In this document: positions 45,140 through 54,312 of the stretch, one piece after another | How the letters are laid out: every line of letters begins with the position of its first letter | Position numbering within the stretch: the first letter of the stretch is position 1 | Source: Bacteroidaceae bacterium | GTDB lineage: Bacteria > Bacteroidota > Bacteroidia > Bacteroidales > Bacteroidaceae | Direction of reading: 5' to 3' | NCBI GenBank assembly: GCA_017936265.1 | Contig: JAGBFX010000060.1 | Span: forward strand, 1 to 64,000 | DNA: 64,000 nt | The notes under the pieces: generated by a model | Told to the model about the DNA's origin: nothing | Database searches by the model: none | Seen by the model: only the letters and a program-made list of their open reading frames with translations | Made by a program: the position numbers and the translations under genes

Positions 45140-46783
45140 ATGCAGAATTTTATTGAAAAATTTGAGACAAGTATTAAAGAGTGCTGGAACAATCCCGCAG
45201 TTACCGACTACAGAAATAACACATGGACATACTCACAGGTCGCCGAAGAGATTGCGACAATGCACCTTGTGTGGAAAGCTGCAGGAGTAAAAAGTGGCGA
45301 CAAGATATCGCTCAATGCACGTAGCAGCGCAAATTGGGCAAAGGCGTTCATGGCAGTCACATCCGGAGGACATGTTGCCGTACAGCTGTTCAACGGATTC
45401 ACTCCAGCAGACGCACAGAAATTCACACATCATTCAGACAGCAAGATTCTCTTTACAGAAAAAGCCATTTTCGAAGGCATGGACTTTGAGGGAATGCCAC
45501 AACTCATTGCGGTTTTCGATACAAAGAGCATGGAGTTGCTTGCAAGCCGCAACGGATTCGCCGAGATATATGCCAGACGCGAACAACTGTTCGGCGAGGC
45601 CTATCCCGGCGGTCTGACACCTGATGCAGTGGAATATGTCAAGCTCGACATGGATGAGCTATGCTGCATAAACTATACATCGGGCTCTACCGGTAACCCC
45701 AAGGGCGTGATGCTTACCGTACGCAACATAAGCAGCAACGTCGAGATGATACCCGTACATTTCCCATACCGCCGCGGCGACAACTACCTTAGTGTACTCC
45801 CCTTCGCACATATATTCGGACTGCTTTATGACATGATAGCCTGCATGTGTACAGGCATGCACCTTACGGTACTTGGAATGCCGCCTGCACCGACAATCCT
45901 TAAGGACGCGATGCTGTTGACAAAGCCACGTGTCATAATGATGGTTCCATTGGTACTAAGCAAGATGGCAGACTTTGCAATAGGAGAGTTCGTGAACAGC
46001 CGCACAGGCAAGGCACGCCTTGGAGACCACAACAATCACCCGGAGTTCTGTCAGGCATTACGTACTATATTCATGTCGTACCTGGGAGGAGAATGCGAGG
46101 TCATCGTAACCGGCGGAGCCGCAATCCCCGAAGACCTCGAGCAACTGATGATTACCAAACTGAACATGCCGCTTGTCACAGGCTACGGAATGACTGAATG
46201 TGCTCCTACAATAGCTCTTGGCCGCCTTGGACACTACAAGCTGAAGTCATGCGGCGAGATTGTAGAGCGCATGCAGGCACGCATTGACTCGCCCGGCCAG
46301 CAGAACACAATCGGGGAGTTGCTTGTAAAGGGAGAGAACTGCTTTATAGGATATTACAAGAATCCCGTGGCCGACAGCGAGGTATTCACCAAGGATGGCT
46401 GGTTCCGCACCGGCGACCTCGGCGTAATTGACAGCGACAATACCCTGTTCCTCGTAGGACGCTGCAAGAGCATGCTTCTGGCAAGCAACGGACAGAATGT
46501 ATACCCCGAGGAGATTGAGGTCAAGCTCAACGTGCTGCCATACGTTGCAGAGTCAATCATCGTACAGCGTGGCGAAAAGTTCCATGCACTCATTGTTCCC
46601 AATGCAGAGTTCCTTGCCAACGACGGTATCTCGGCCGAGACCTTGAAAAGCATCATGGAAAAGAACATCGCAACGCTGAACACACAGATTCCCGTATATT
46701 CACAGATTGCCGACTACGAACTTTGCGAAGAGTCCTTCGCAAAGACTCCCAAAGGCAGCATAAAGCGTTTCATGTACAGCTGA
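45140..46783 (+). CDS. AMP-forming acyl-CoA synthetase (long-chain fatty acid-CoA ligase type)
   Basis: 547 residues, an ANL-superfamily adenylating enzyme. P-loop INYTSGSTGNPKGVMLT (about 175-191), VTGYGMTECAPTIALG substrate motif, GWFRTGDLGVIDSDNTLFLV hinge region, and a C-terminal SMLLASNGQNVYPEEIEVKL with lysine near the end (FAKTPKGSIKRF). Activates fatty acids to acyl-AMP and then acyl-CoA for lipid metabolism in the cytoplasm. Chain length preference cannot be read. Monocistronic; convergent with trmO. Confidence 0.88.
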   Translation: MQNFIEKFETSIKECWNNPAVTDYRNNTWTYSQVAEEIATMHLVWKAAGVKSGDKISLNARSSANWAKAFMAVTSGGHVAVQLFNGFTPADAQKFTHHSDSKILFTEKAIFEGMDFEGMPQLIAVFDTKSMELLASRNGFAEIYARREQLFGEAYPGGLTPDAVEYVKLDMDELCCINYTSGSTGNPKGVMLTVRNISSNVEMIPVHFPYRRGDNYLSVLPFAHIFGLLYDMIACMCTGMHLTVLGMPPAPTILKDAMLLTKPRVIMMVPLVLSKMADFAIGEFVNSRTGKARLGDHNNHPEFCQALRTIFMSYLGGECEVIVTGGAAIPEDLEQLMITKLNMPLVTGYGMTECAPTIALGRLGHYKLKSCGEIVERMQARIDSPGQQNTIGELLVKGENCFIGYYKNPVADSEVFTKDGWFRTGDLGVIDSDNTLFLVGRCKSMLLASNGQNVYPEEIEVKLNVLPYVAESIIVQRGEKFHALIVPNAEFLANDGISAETLKSIMEKNIATLNTQIPVYSQIADYELCEESFAKTPKGSIKRFMYS

Positions 46784-46807
46784 TGACACCTTATCGGGAA
46801 ACATCTT

Positions 46808-46837
46808 GACAGAGGGTGGCAAATGCCGCCCTCTGTC
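46808..46837. terminator. Terminator between the ligase and trmO genes
   Basis: Stem GACAGAGGGTGGC with GCCGCCCTCTGTC (one wobble) and AAAT loop, shared by the two convergent genes. No long T-run. Confidence 0.6.
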
Positions 46838-46858
46838 GTGCGTTTATGGAAGAGACAC

Positions 46859-47542
46859 CTACAATCCAACAAATCCGACAACCTCGAGCACTCCCTCACG
46901 TGAGACTCTGAAACGGACATCGTAGCCACAGTAAGGCATCCCATAGACCCTTTCCGGGTCATCATGGTACTGAGGCCGAGGGTCAAGTTCAAGGATTTTC
47001 TGCAAAACCTTGAGGTCATCATCGCCGAACGGTACGTGCATATTCTCAGGAATAACCACATCCAGCGTCTGCCACTTGTTGCTGTCGACAAAGCCGCTGC
47101 GTGCTGCAGGATGCGCATCACTGTAAGCGACATAAGGCTTGATATCATATATCGGCGTACCGTCAACGAGGTCGGCACCGGCGACAACCAGAACAGGTCC
47201 CTCACTACCCTCTTCAACCCTGATGAGACGCACCGAAGAGAGACCTAACGGATTAGGACGGAAGGGCGAGCGTGTGGCAAAGACACCCATATACTCATTC
47301 CCTCCAAGCAGCGGCGGACGCACGAGAGGCGACCATGCGCCACTCTTTCTGTCATTCAGCGAGAAGCCCCAAATAAGCCACAGATAATCGAACCCCTCAA
47401 TACCGCGCAATGAATCGGAGTTTCTGTACTGAGGCGTAAAAGAGACGTACCCCGGCAATTCGGGTACAAGGCCGCTCTGCCTCGGCACTCCGAATTTTGT
47501 CGGAAGAGAAGAGTGGTAGTATGCAACAGGCTCGATGTTCAT
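46859..47542 (-). CDS. trmO: tRNA N6-threonylcarbamoyladenosine methyltransferase (TrmO/TsaA family)
   Basis: 227 residues from ATG 47540-47542 (MNIEPVAYYHSSLPTKFGVP). The family hallmark FATRSPFRPNPLGLSSVRL is present, with GFDYLWLIWGF and DLVDGTPIYDIKPYVAYSDA. TrmO methylates t6A37 of certain tRNAs using SAM. The 18 residues upstream of this start (to 47596) lack family similarity, so the shorter start is preferred. Convergent with the ligase gene. Confidence 0.9.
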   Translation of the reverse strand: MNIEPVAYYHSSLPTKFGVPRQSGLVPELPGYVSFTPQYRNSDSLRGIEGFDYLWLIWGFSLNDRKSGAWSPLVRPPLLGGNEYMGVFATRSPFRPNPLGLSSVRLIRVEEGSEGPVLVVAGADLVDGTPIYDIKPYVAYSDAHPAARSGFVDSNKWQTLDVVIPENMHVPFGDDDLKVLQKILELDPRPQYHDDPERVYGMPYCGYDVRFRVSREGVLEVVGFVGL

Positions 47543-47683
47543 GATATCACTGTTTTTAACACTGCTAATATAAACAAAAATATGAGGAGAAAGCACATGA
47601 ATAAGGCAAAAAGCCGTAAATTAGCACTCAAAACAGAAACAATATAATATAAGAGACAACACACAAGTTGCGTGCGGATAATC

Positions 47684-47714
47684 TTGCTTTCTTATCAGTT
47701 TTATATTATCTTCG
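47684..47714 (+). promoter_or_regulatory. Promoter for the DUF4468 envelope operon
   Basis: TTG (47684-47686), 20 nt, TATCTTCG (47707-47714), 42 nt before the start codon. Confidence 0.5.
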
Positions 47715-47756
47715 CGGTTGATATTATATATTATAATTTAATTATAAATAGAAAGT

Positions 47757-48350
47757 ATGAAAAGGATTCTTATACTCATAATGCTGGTAGTCGCAAGCGG
47801 TTCCGTTTCGGCACAGCTCTTCAAAAAGAACAACAAGGTTGTTGAAGCACAATACCAGGCAGGTGCAGTTCCTGTCATTAACGGCAAGGTAACGTTTGAA
47901 GAGTTCATACCCGCCGAGGGGATGAGTGCTGCAGAGATTGAAGAGAAGATAAACGGTTGGGTTGCACGCCGTTTTGTAAAGCCCACCGTCATCAGATCAG
48001 TGCTCTACGAAAGCGAGCAGCCTCACACGGCAATAGTAAAGAGCGAGGAGTATATTGTCTTCAAGAAGACTGCCTTTGTCCAGAACACTCCTAGAATATA
48101 CTATTACCTGACAATCACAGCCGAGGACGGAGGATGCAGATTCAACATGTCACGCATAACCTATTGGTACGATGATCAGGACGAAAAGGGAGGAGTCCAA
48201 ATGAAGGCCGAGAACTGGATTACTGATGATATGGCTTTCAAGAAGAACGGACGCCTCAAGAAATTCGAGGGCAAGTTCCGCCGCAAGACAATTGACCTCA
48301 AGGAGAAACTGGTAAAAGAACTCACTGATGAACTGACATCCAATAGATAA
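47757..48350 (+). CDS. DUF4468 family secreted protein
   Basis: 197 residues with a signal peptide (MKRILILIMLVVASGSVSAQ). The mature part fits DUF4468, a TBP-like fold common in Bacteroidetes: GKVTFEEFIPAEGMSAAEIE, RRFVKPTVIRSVLYESEQ, YYYLTITAEDGGCRFNMSRI, and a basic C-terminal helix. Role unknown; probably periplasmic. First gene of a run that continues with a 56-residue membrane peptide, a porin, an oxidoreductase and DUF4421. Its stop TAA shares its last A with the next ATG. Confidence 0.8.
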   Translation: MKRILILIMLVVASGSVSAQLFKKNNKVVEAQYQAGAVPVINGKVTFEEFIPAEGMSAAEIEEKINGWVARRFVKPTVIRSVLYESEQPHTAIVKSEEYIVFKKTAFVQNTPRIYYYLTITAEDGGCRFNMSRITYWYDDQDEKGGVQMKAENWITDDMAFKKNGRLKKFEGKFRRKTIDLKEKLVKELTDELTSNR

Positions 48351-48520
48351 TGAGACCCGTAGACAAAGCAAGATACATACTGAATATACTGTTCCTCATC
48401 GGAGCGGTCGCAACGCTAATCGTATACCTCACAAGCGGCAAATGTCCGACATTCATCTATATGGGATTCACGACCCTTGCCATAAAGGTTTTTGAGTTCA
48501 TACTCCGTTTCATAAACTGA
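48350..48520 (+). CDS. Small two-helix membrane peptide
   Basis: 56 residues, MRPVDKARYILNILFLIGAV then a short loop (YLTSGKCPTF) and a second hydrophobic stretch (IYMGFTTLAIKVFEFILRFI). Two membrane helices are likely (about 8-28 and 34-54). The ATG overlaps the DUF4468 stop by one base, so translation is coupled, and this supports it being a real gene. No family recognised. Ends 25 nt before the porin start. Confidence 0.7.
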   Translation: MRPVDKARYILNILFLIGAVATLIVYLTSGKCPTFIYMGFTTLAIKVFEFILRFIN

Positions 48521-48545
48521 GACAGTACACCATCCACCCAAAAAA

Positions 48546-50627
48546 ATGAAGAGAAATCTAATATATATACTGCTACTGATGCTGCCGGCAGCAATGTTCG
48601 GCCAGCACCTTCAAGAGCATCAGCTTGAGAACGGTGTCAAAAGCGGCATGGGTAGCGGCGAGGTGTTCAGCCCATTCAAGGATAACCCCAAGGACTCTAC
48701 AAAACGAGAGATTATCGTTCCCAAGGAGATACATCAGTGGCATGTCAATGAGCGGACAGGCGAGGTACTGGCTATTGATGCCGACACAATGCAGCACATG
48801 TTCCAGAACTGGCACCTGACCGAAGGAATGAACGGCGAGTACAATTTCCTCGGCAACATGGGTACCCCCCGTCTGTCAAGGATATTCTTCAACCGCCCCA
48901 CAGAAACCGAATACAATTTCCTGCAACCGTACGACTATTTCTTCACGCGCCCCGGAAAGTTCATATTCACAGACACCAAATCGCCCTACACAAACCTCAG
49001 TTACCACTCATCCGGCAACAAGGTCGACGGCGATGACCGTTTCAGGGCATACTTCACGACAAATGCGGGTAAACATTTCGGAGCAGGTTTCCTGTTCGAC
49101 TACCTGTACGCACGTGGCCGTTACGACAACCAGTCAAGCGCACAGATGAACTTCTCTCTCTTCTCGTTCTACAGGAGCGACCGCTACAACTACCACCTGC
49201 TTGCAAGCCGCTACCACATGAAACAGGCCGAAAACGGAGGTATAACCGATGACCGCTATATAACCCGCCCCGAGGAGACAGACGGTTCAAACAGCAGTTT
49301 CGGCACAAGTGACATTCCTGTAAGGCTCGATGCATCATGGAACCGCAACGAGGCGTATACACTCTTCTTTACACATAACTACAACCTCGGATTCTACCAC
49401 GAAAAGGAGATTTCAGACAGCATAATCGCCGACAGTACCAGGATAGAGCAAGAGTTCATCAACGTCGCACGCATAACACACACGGCAGACATTACACAGA
49501 ACAGCCGCGAGTTCATAAACTATAAACAGCCGTCGGGATACTACGCCGACACGTACCTGCCAAAGGACTCGACCGACAAGACACGATACTTTGAAATGAC
49601 AAACCGTCTATCACTGTCGCTTTGCGAAGGATTCAGCCGCTGGGCGTTTGCCGATGTCGCGGTTTTCGCTTCACACAAGTACAGCCATTACGCGTTGCCC
49701 GACACGACGCCTGGCAGCGCAAGGGAGTACCGTAAAAAGTACAATGAGCACATACTCTCCATCGGAGGTTCAATATCGAGCGACCGTTGGAAGTTTTTCC
49801 GTTACCATGTAGAAGGTGAGACAGCCATAAACGGGGATGAGTTAGGCACATTCTCGCTCGACGGCAAGCTGGAGTTCGACTTCAAGCTATGGAAAAAAGA
49901 TATCATACTCAAAGCGCGCGCGTTCATGAAGAACAACCGTCCGTCATTCTACTACCGCCACTACCATAGTGAGCATTTCTGGTGGGACAACAGCGACCTT
50001 GACAAGGAGTTCAAGACACGCATATGCGGCGAGTTACATATACCGTCATGGAAAACAAGAGTGAGCGTTGGGGTAGAGAATATAAAGAACTTCACATATA
50101 TAGCAAACAATGCTGTAGAGATGACACCCGGCCGCTATCTCAACCGCTTTACAGTAGCACAGGAAAGCGGCAACATCCAGGTGCTTACAGCTACACTGAA
50201 GCAGGACTTTACAGCAGGAATATTCAACATCAACGCCGAGCTGACATACCAGAACAGCAGTAATAAGAGCGTGCTGCCACTGCCGGAACTGAACCTCTAT
50301 GCGAACATGTTCCTGAAGTTCAAGATAGCGAAAGTCCTTAACACCGAGATAGGAGCTGACGTCAGATATTTTACCGAATATTACGCACCCGACTACTCTC
50401 CTGCTTTGGGGCAGTTCGTACAGCAGAACCAGGCCGACAGGGTAGCAATCGGAGACTACCCTATTGCCAGTGCATATGCGAATTTTCTTCTTAAACAGAC
50501 ACGTTTCTACGTAAAATACTACCATGCCAACGAGGCTGTAGGGAACAAAAAGCACTTTCTTGTTCCGCACTACCCGACAACAAAGGGAGTGCTATGGATT
50601 GGACTGTCATGGAACTTCTATAACTGA
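48546..50627 (+). CDS. Putative porin (Porin_10 type)
   Basis: 693 residues with signal peptide MKRNLIYILLLMLPAAMFGQ. A short N-terminal plug-like part (about 25-100) is followed by a large outer-membrane barrel with many amphipathic strands: GAGFLFDYLYARGRYDNQSS, YNYHLLASRYHMKQAENGG, ITHTADITQNSREFINY, ISSDRWKFFRYHVEGETAIN, LNTEIGADVRYFTEYYAPDY and a final LWIGLSWNFYN strand with a terminal aromatic-rich end. This fits the Bacteroidetes 'putative porin' family. Substrate unknown. Confidence 0.82.
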   Translation: MKRNLIYILLLMLPAAMFGQHLQEHQLENGVKSGMGSGEVFSPFKDNPKDSTKREIIVPKEIHQWHVNERTGEVLAIDADTMQHMFQNWHLTEGMNGEYNFLGNMGTPRLSRIFFNRPTETEYNFLQPYDYFFTRPGKFIFTDTKSPYTNLSYHSSGNKVDGDDRFRAYFTTNAGKHFGAGFLFDYLYARGRYDNQSSAQMNFSLFSFYRSDRYNYHLLASRYHMKQAENGGITDDRYITRPEETDGSNSSFGTSDIPVRLDASWNRNEAYTLFFTHNYNLGFYHEKEISDSIIADSTRIEQEFINVARITHTADITQNSREFINYKQPSGYYADTYLPKDSTDKTRYFEMTNRLSLSLCEGFSRWAFADVAVFASHKYSHYALPDTTPGSAREYRKKYNEHILSIGGSISSDRWKFFRYHVEGETAINGDELGTFSLDGKLEFDFKLWKKDIILKARAFMKNNRPSFYYRHYHSEHFWWDNSDLDKEFKTRICGELHIPSWKTRVSVGVENIKNFTYIANNAVEMTPGRYLNRFTVAQESGNIQVLTATLKQDFTAGIFNINAELTYQNSSNKSVLPLPELNLYANMFLKFKIAKVLNTEIGADVRYFTEYYAPDYSPALGQFVQQNQADRVAIGDYPIASAYANFLLKQTRFYVKYYHANEAVGNKKHFLVPHYPTTKGVLWIGLSWNFYN

Positions 50628-50633
50628 TAAAGG

Positions 50634-51614
50634 ATGAAAAGTATCATCAAATGGGGATTCATCGGCTGCGGTGAGGCCACAGAGAAGAAGAGCGGCCCAG
50701 CCTTTTCGGTGGTAAAGGACTCCGAGGTAGTGGCTGTCATGGGTCGCGACAAGGAAAAGACCCGCGACTATGCCAAGCGCCACAACATCCCCCACTACTA
50801 CACCGATGCACAGGCACTCATAGATGACCAGGAGGTAAATGCCGTATACATAGCAACCCCTCCCTCATCGCACGCAACATATGCCATAATGGCAATGAAG
50901 GCAGGCAAGCCTGTTTATGTAGAAAAACCCCTTGCCGCAAGCTATGAGGACTGCGCACGCATAAACAGGATATCCCGCGAGACCGGGGTACCATGCTTTG
51001 TCGCATATTACCGCCGCTACCTACCCTACTTCCAGAAGGTAAGGGAACTGTTGCCAGAGATAGGCAAGGTTCTTAACGTACAGATACGTTTCTCGGTACC
51101 CCCACGCGACCTCGACTACAACCGCGACAACCTGCCGTGGCGTGTCATTCCCGACATTGCCGGCGGCGGATACTTCTACGACCTTGCACCGCATCAGATA
51201 GACCTGTTGCAGGAGATGTTCGGATGCATACTGCATGCCGAAGGATATGCCGCCAACCGTGGAGGCCTGTACAAGGCCGAAGACACAGTCAGTGCATGCT
51301 TCATGTTCGAGAACGGCATTCCGGGCTCCGGGTCATGGTGTTTCGTCTCGGATGAATCATCCAAGGAGGACCATATTGAAATTTTCGGCAGCAAGGGCAC
51401 TATAAAGTTCTCAGTATTCACATTCGAACCGATAGTACTGCGCAACGAGAACGGTACACAGAGTTTCAGCATCCCAAACCCCACCTACGTGCAGTTGCCG
51501 CTTATCAGGAACATTGTGGAACATCTGCTCCAGAAGGGGCACTGCAGTTGCGACAGCGTAAGCGCTACGCCCACGAACTGGGTTCTTGACAAGATTTTGG
51601 GCAAGATAATCTGA
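50634..51614 (+). CDS. Gfo/Idh/MocA family oxidoreductase
   Basis: 326 residues. N-terminal Rossmann fold with GFIGCGEATEKKSGPAF (about 7-23), NAVYIATPPSSHATYAIMAM and the conserved YVEKPLA, which carries the family Lys. The C-terminal substrate domain includes DIAGGGYFYDLAPHQIDLLQ with the catalytic His. Reduces or oxidises a sugar or cyclitol with NAD(P)H. Substrate unknown; it sits between a porin and a DUF4421 protein, 6 nt after the porin, which hints at a role in imported sugar or surface glycan metabolism. Confidence 0.88.
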   Translation: MKSIIKWGFIGCGEATEKKSGPAFSVVKDSEVVAVMGRDKEKTRDYAKRHNIPHYYTDAQALIDDQEVNAVYIATPPSSHATYAIMAMKAGKPVYVEKPLAASYEDCARINRISRETGVPCFVAYYRRYLPYFQKVRELLPEIGKVLNVQIRFSVPPRDLDYNRDNLPWRVIPDIAGGGYFYDLAPHQIDLLQEMFGCILHAEGYAANRGGLYKAEDTVSACFMFENGIPGSGSWCFVSDESSKEDHIEIFGSKGTIKFSVFTFEPIVLRNENGTQSFSIPNPTYVQLPLIRNIVEHLLQKGHCSCDSVSATPTNWVLDKILGKII

Positions 51615-51629
51615 TAAAACGGTGCAAAC

Positions 51630-52709
51630 ATGGGATTGTCGGCAGCAACAAAGACTATATTCTGGCGGGCTGTGGCGATTGTCATCGCCATGATGCCTTT
51701 CATGCCGGCCAAAGCACAGGTAGACACGTTTACCGAAAAGGTTGTCGACGGCACAAAGGAGTTTGTAAGGGAAACCGGGGCATTCATCGAGAATACCCTT
51801 GACAGCAAGGACAGTATATATATATCGCCGAACCTATACAACTTCACCATAATGCCCCAGTACTCATACTGTTATGACTACTACCGTTTCTCCTCATCCG
51901 AAACAGAGCAGAGCATTACGCTGACACCGGGCAGCAGCCACAAGATAGGCCTGTATGTAGGTTGGCGTTGGATATTCCTGGGGTACAGCTTCGATGTCAG
52001 CAGCAACAGTCCGCAGACCGACCTGAACTTCAGTTTCTACACATCAGCCGTAGGAATCGACCTTTTCTACCGCAAGCGGAGCGAAGGCTACAAGATAAGG
52101 ACGCTCAACGGTTTCTATGAAAACGGGACCAACGAGTTGAAACATTACAACCACAACTTCGACGGCCTGACCGTCACACAATACGGTACTAATCTCTATT
52201 ACATATTCAACAACAAGAGATTCTCCTACCCTGCCGCATACAGCCAGTCGACAAACCAACGTATAAGCGCAGGCTCGTTCATTCTCGGACTCTCATACAA
52301 TGAACAGTCGTTCATGTTCGACTATTCGAAGTTCGATGCCTCAATCAGCGGGCAACTCAACGATGAACTCAAATTCGAGAATGTAAAGTACAAGGACTTC
52401 AGCATCAATTTCGGTTACAGTTACAATTGGGTATTCGCGAAGGACTTTCTCGCCAACATCTCATTGACACCTGCCATCGGATATAAAAACACCTCGCTGT
52501 GGCTACGCGACAGCAAGGAGTTATTGGCAAGCATAAACTTCGACTTAATAACACGCGCGGCAATAGTATACAACAACAGCAGATACTATGCCGGCGCGTC
52601 ACTGGTCTCACACACCTACTCCTACACAAAGAACTCTCTCTCAATTCTCAACGGATTCGGTGTCATAAATTTCTATTTCGGAGTAAACATCGGACGGAAG
52701 GAGAAATAG
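51630..52709 (+). CDS. DUF4421 family outer-membrane protein
   Basis: 359 residues with an N-terminal hydrophobic signal (about 11-30, ending MPAKAQ). The rest is barrel-like and matches DUF4421: FTIMPQYSYCYDYYRFSSSE, GSSHKIGLYVGWRWIFLGYS, YSFDVSSNSPQTDLNFSFYT, FSYPAAYSQSTNQRISAGSF, NGFGVINFYFGVNIG. Function unknown. Last gene of the envelope run; convergent with the FadL-like gene with a 10 nt gap. Confidence 0.78.
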   Translation: MGLSAATKTIFWRAVAIVIAMMPFMPAKAQVDTFTEKVVDGTKEFVRETGAFIENTLDSKDSIYISPNLYNFTIMPQYSYCYDYYRFSSSETEQSITLTPGSSHKIGLYVGWRWIFLGYSFDVSSNSPQTDLNFSFYTSAVGIDLFYRKRSEGYKIRTLNGFYENGTNELKHYNHNFDGLTVTQYGTNLYYIFNNKRFSYPAAYSQSTNQRISAGSFILGLSYNEQSFMFDYSKFDASISGQLNDELKFENVKYKDFSINFGYSYNWVFAKDFLANISLTPAIGYKNTSLWLRDSKELLASINFDLITRAAIVYNNSRYYAGASLVSHTYSYTKNSLSILNGFGVINFYFGVNIGRKEK

Positions 52710-52719
52710 TCCGGGAGTG

Positions 52720-54258
52720 TCAGAACTTGATTCCCAGCGTAGCAGTCAGAGTGTGGTTAGAGTACTCCATCTTCGCCGCAGGATTCACATACTCTCTGTC
52801 ATAGTAGGGATAGAAGTCCGCCTCCTGGGTATCATATACATACGCCATATCAAAATAGAAGACCTTGCCACGATAGCCTGCACCCAATGTGACAGCCTCT
52901 TTGCTGAAACGGTTGTTATAGTCAGTAGAGGTTGTAGTCACAGGCATGTTCATCATCTCCTTGTAGGCGTCACTCCTGAACGGAGCAGATGAATAACAAT
53001 AACCGCCACGCAGACTGATACCGCCACCGAGATTGAACTCTGCACCCACGCACAACGAGTGCTGCTCCTTGAGATTGTACTTAATCTCCTCGTTCTGTGC
53101 ATACTTGCTTCCGGCATCAACACGGCTGTACTTGGCCGAAGAGTAATCGGTATACTCATAATCGACATTCAATGCCATGAAAGTTCCGAAGGTATAAGAG
53201 GCCGATGCAATATAACGCCAAGGAGTATTGAACTTGCTCCTTACCTGAAGGACATCGTAGAACAGCTCCTCATCACGAGTATCATAGAAGTCATTGAAAG
53301 GACCATTGATATCAGCATAAGTAAAATTCTTCAGATCGTACCATGTTGGAGTATGTACCGCAACACCGATCTTGAACGGAGAGTACTTGAACGGACGGAG
53401 AATAGCTCCTAGCTTGATATTGAATCCGTTACCTTCAATGTGGTTATAGTTGCCTATAGAATAGATATCACCTACCTCATCATACTCGTAATATACTGTG
53501 TTTGCAGTGTAATCAACGGCAGACATGGAGAGGGTCGCGCCCAAGTATAACCAGTCATTGATATTTGCCGACACATTAAGGTCAACCTCTGATACACCGC
53601 CACGCTCCTCATTTATGAACTCCATGCCTGTAGGTGCAAATATCAAAGAACCGTCAGGACGTGTCAGGAGATTACCATCGGTATCACCTATGTTGGCATA
53701 CGTTGCAAGCAACGGGAGCCACGAATAGCCAAAGCCTTCAAATGCCCTGTAGTCCAATCCTTCCAGTTCAAAAGGATTATTCTCATAAAGTTCCCTGATA
53801 GCATACTGCTGTGAGAACTGTGTATCATCGGCAATGGCAGAGCCCCTCATGGTAAATTCATTGGCAAGCCCATTCTTTCTGCGATAGCCGAGACCAACGT
53901 TGAAGAATTTCAGAGCGCCGCCGTCATAAACCTTGTTCGCCAATACTGCGCCGAAACTCTCGACATCAAAGTTCACATTATCGGTATCAACCACTGTTCC
54001 GTTATAAGCAGACTTTGTACGGTTGAAAGCCATGCTTCCTGTAAAGGCAAAATCATTGCTGCGGTAGAGCGCTATGCCGGCCGGGTTGCTTCCCATAACC
54101 GAGATATCTCCACCCAATGCGCCCATGGCACCGCCCATTGAGATGTAACGTGACGTACCCGTCAAATCATTCTGCATGAAAGATGCTGTCTCATACATGT
54201 TCTGGGCACCCAGTCCCAAAGGCAAGAAAGATAAAAGAATATATAATGTACGTTTCAT
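52720..54258 (-). CDS. FadL/OmpP1-like outer-membrane transport protein
   Basis: 512 residues from ATG 54256-54258 (MKRTLYILLSFLPLGLGAQN), signal peptide present. FadL-family N-terminus: YISMGGAMGALGGDISVMGS followed by NPAGIALYRSNDFAFTGSM. Later strands: VDLNVSANINDWLYLGATLS, FKIGVAVHTPTWYDLKNFTY, YIASASYTFGTFMALNVDYE, LCVGAEFNLGGGISLRGGYC, VTLGAGYRGKVFYFDMAYVY. FadL-type barrels import fatty acids or other hydrophobic molecules; substrate here is unknown. It lies 54 nt downstream of the low-complexity protein gene, probably in one transcript. Confidence 0.82.
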   Translation of the reverse strand: MKRTLYILLSFLPLGLGAQNMYETASFMQNDLTGTSRYISMGGAMGALGGDISVMGSNPAGIALYRSNDFAFTGSMAFNRTKSAYNGTVVDTDNVNFDVESFGAVLANKVYDGGALKFFNVGLGYRRKNGLANEFTMRGSAIADDTQFSQQYAIRELYENNPFELEGLDYRAFEGFGYSWLPLLATYANIGDTDGNLLTRPDGSLIFAPTGMEFINEERGGVSEVDLNVSANINDWLYLGATLSMSAVDYTANTVYYEYDEVGDIYSIGNYNHIEGNGFNIKLGAILRPFKYSPFKIGVAVHTPTWYDLKNFTYADINGPFNDFYDTRDEELFYDVLQVRSKFNTPWRYIASASYTFGTFMALNVDYEYTDYSSAKYSRVDAGSKYAQNEEIKYNLKEQHSLCVGAEFNLGGGISLRGGYCYSSAPFRSDAYKEMMNMPVTTTSTDYNNRFSKEAVTLGAGYRGKVFYFDMAYVYDTQEADFYPYYDREYVNPAAKMEYSNHTLTATLGIKF

Positions 54259-54312
54259 GATTTCCTGTTTTATGTTTGTCAAAGTATTGTCATTCCCATT
54301 ATAATAGCCGAA

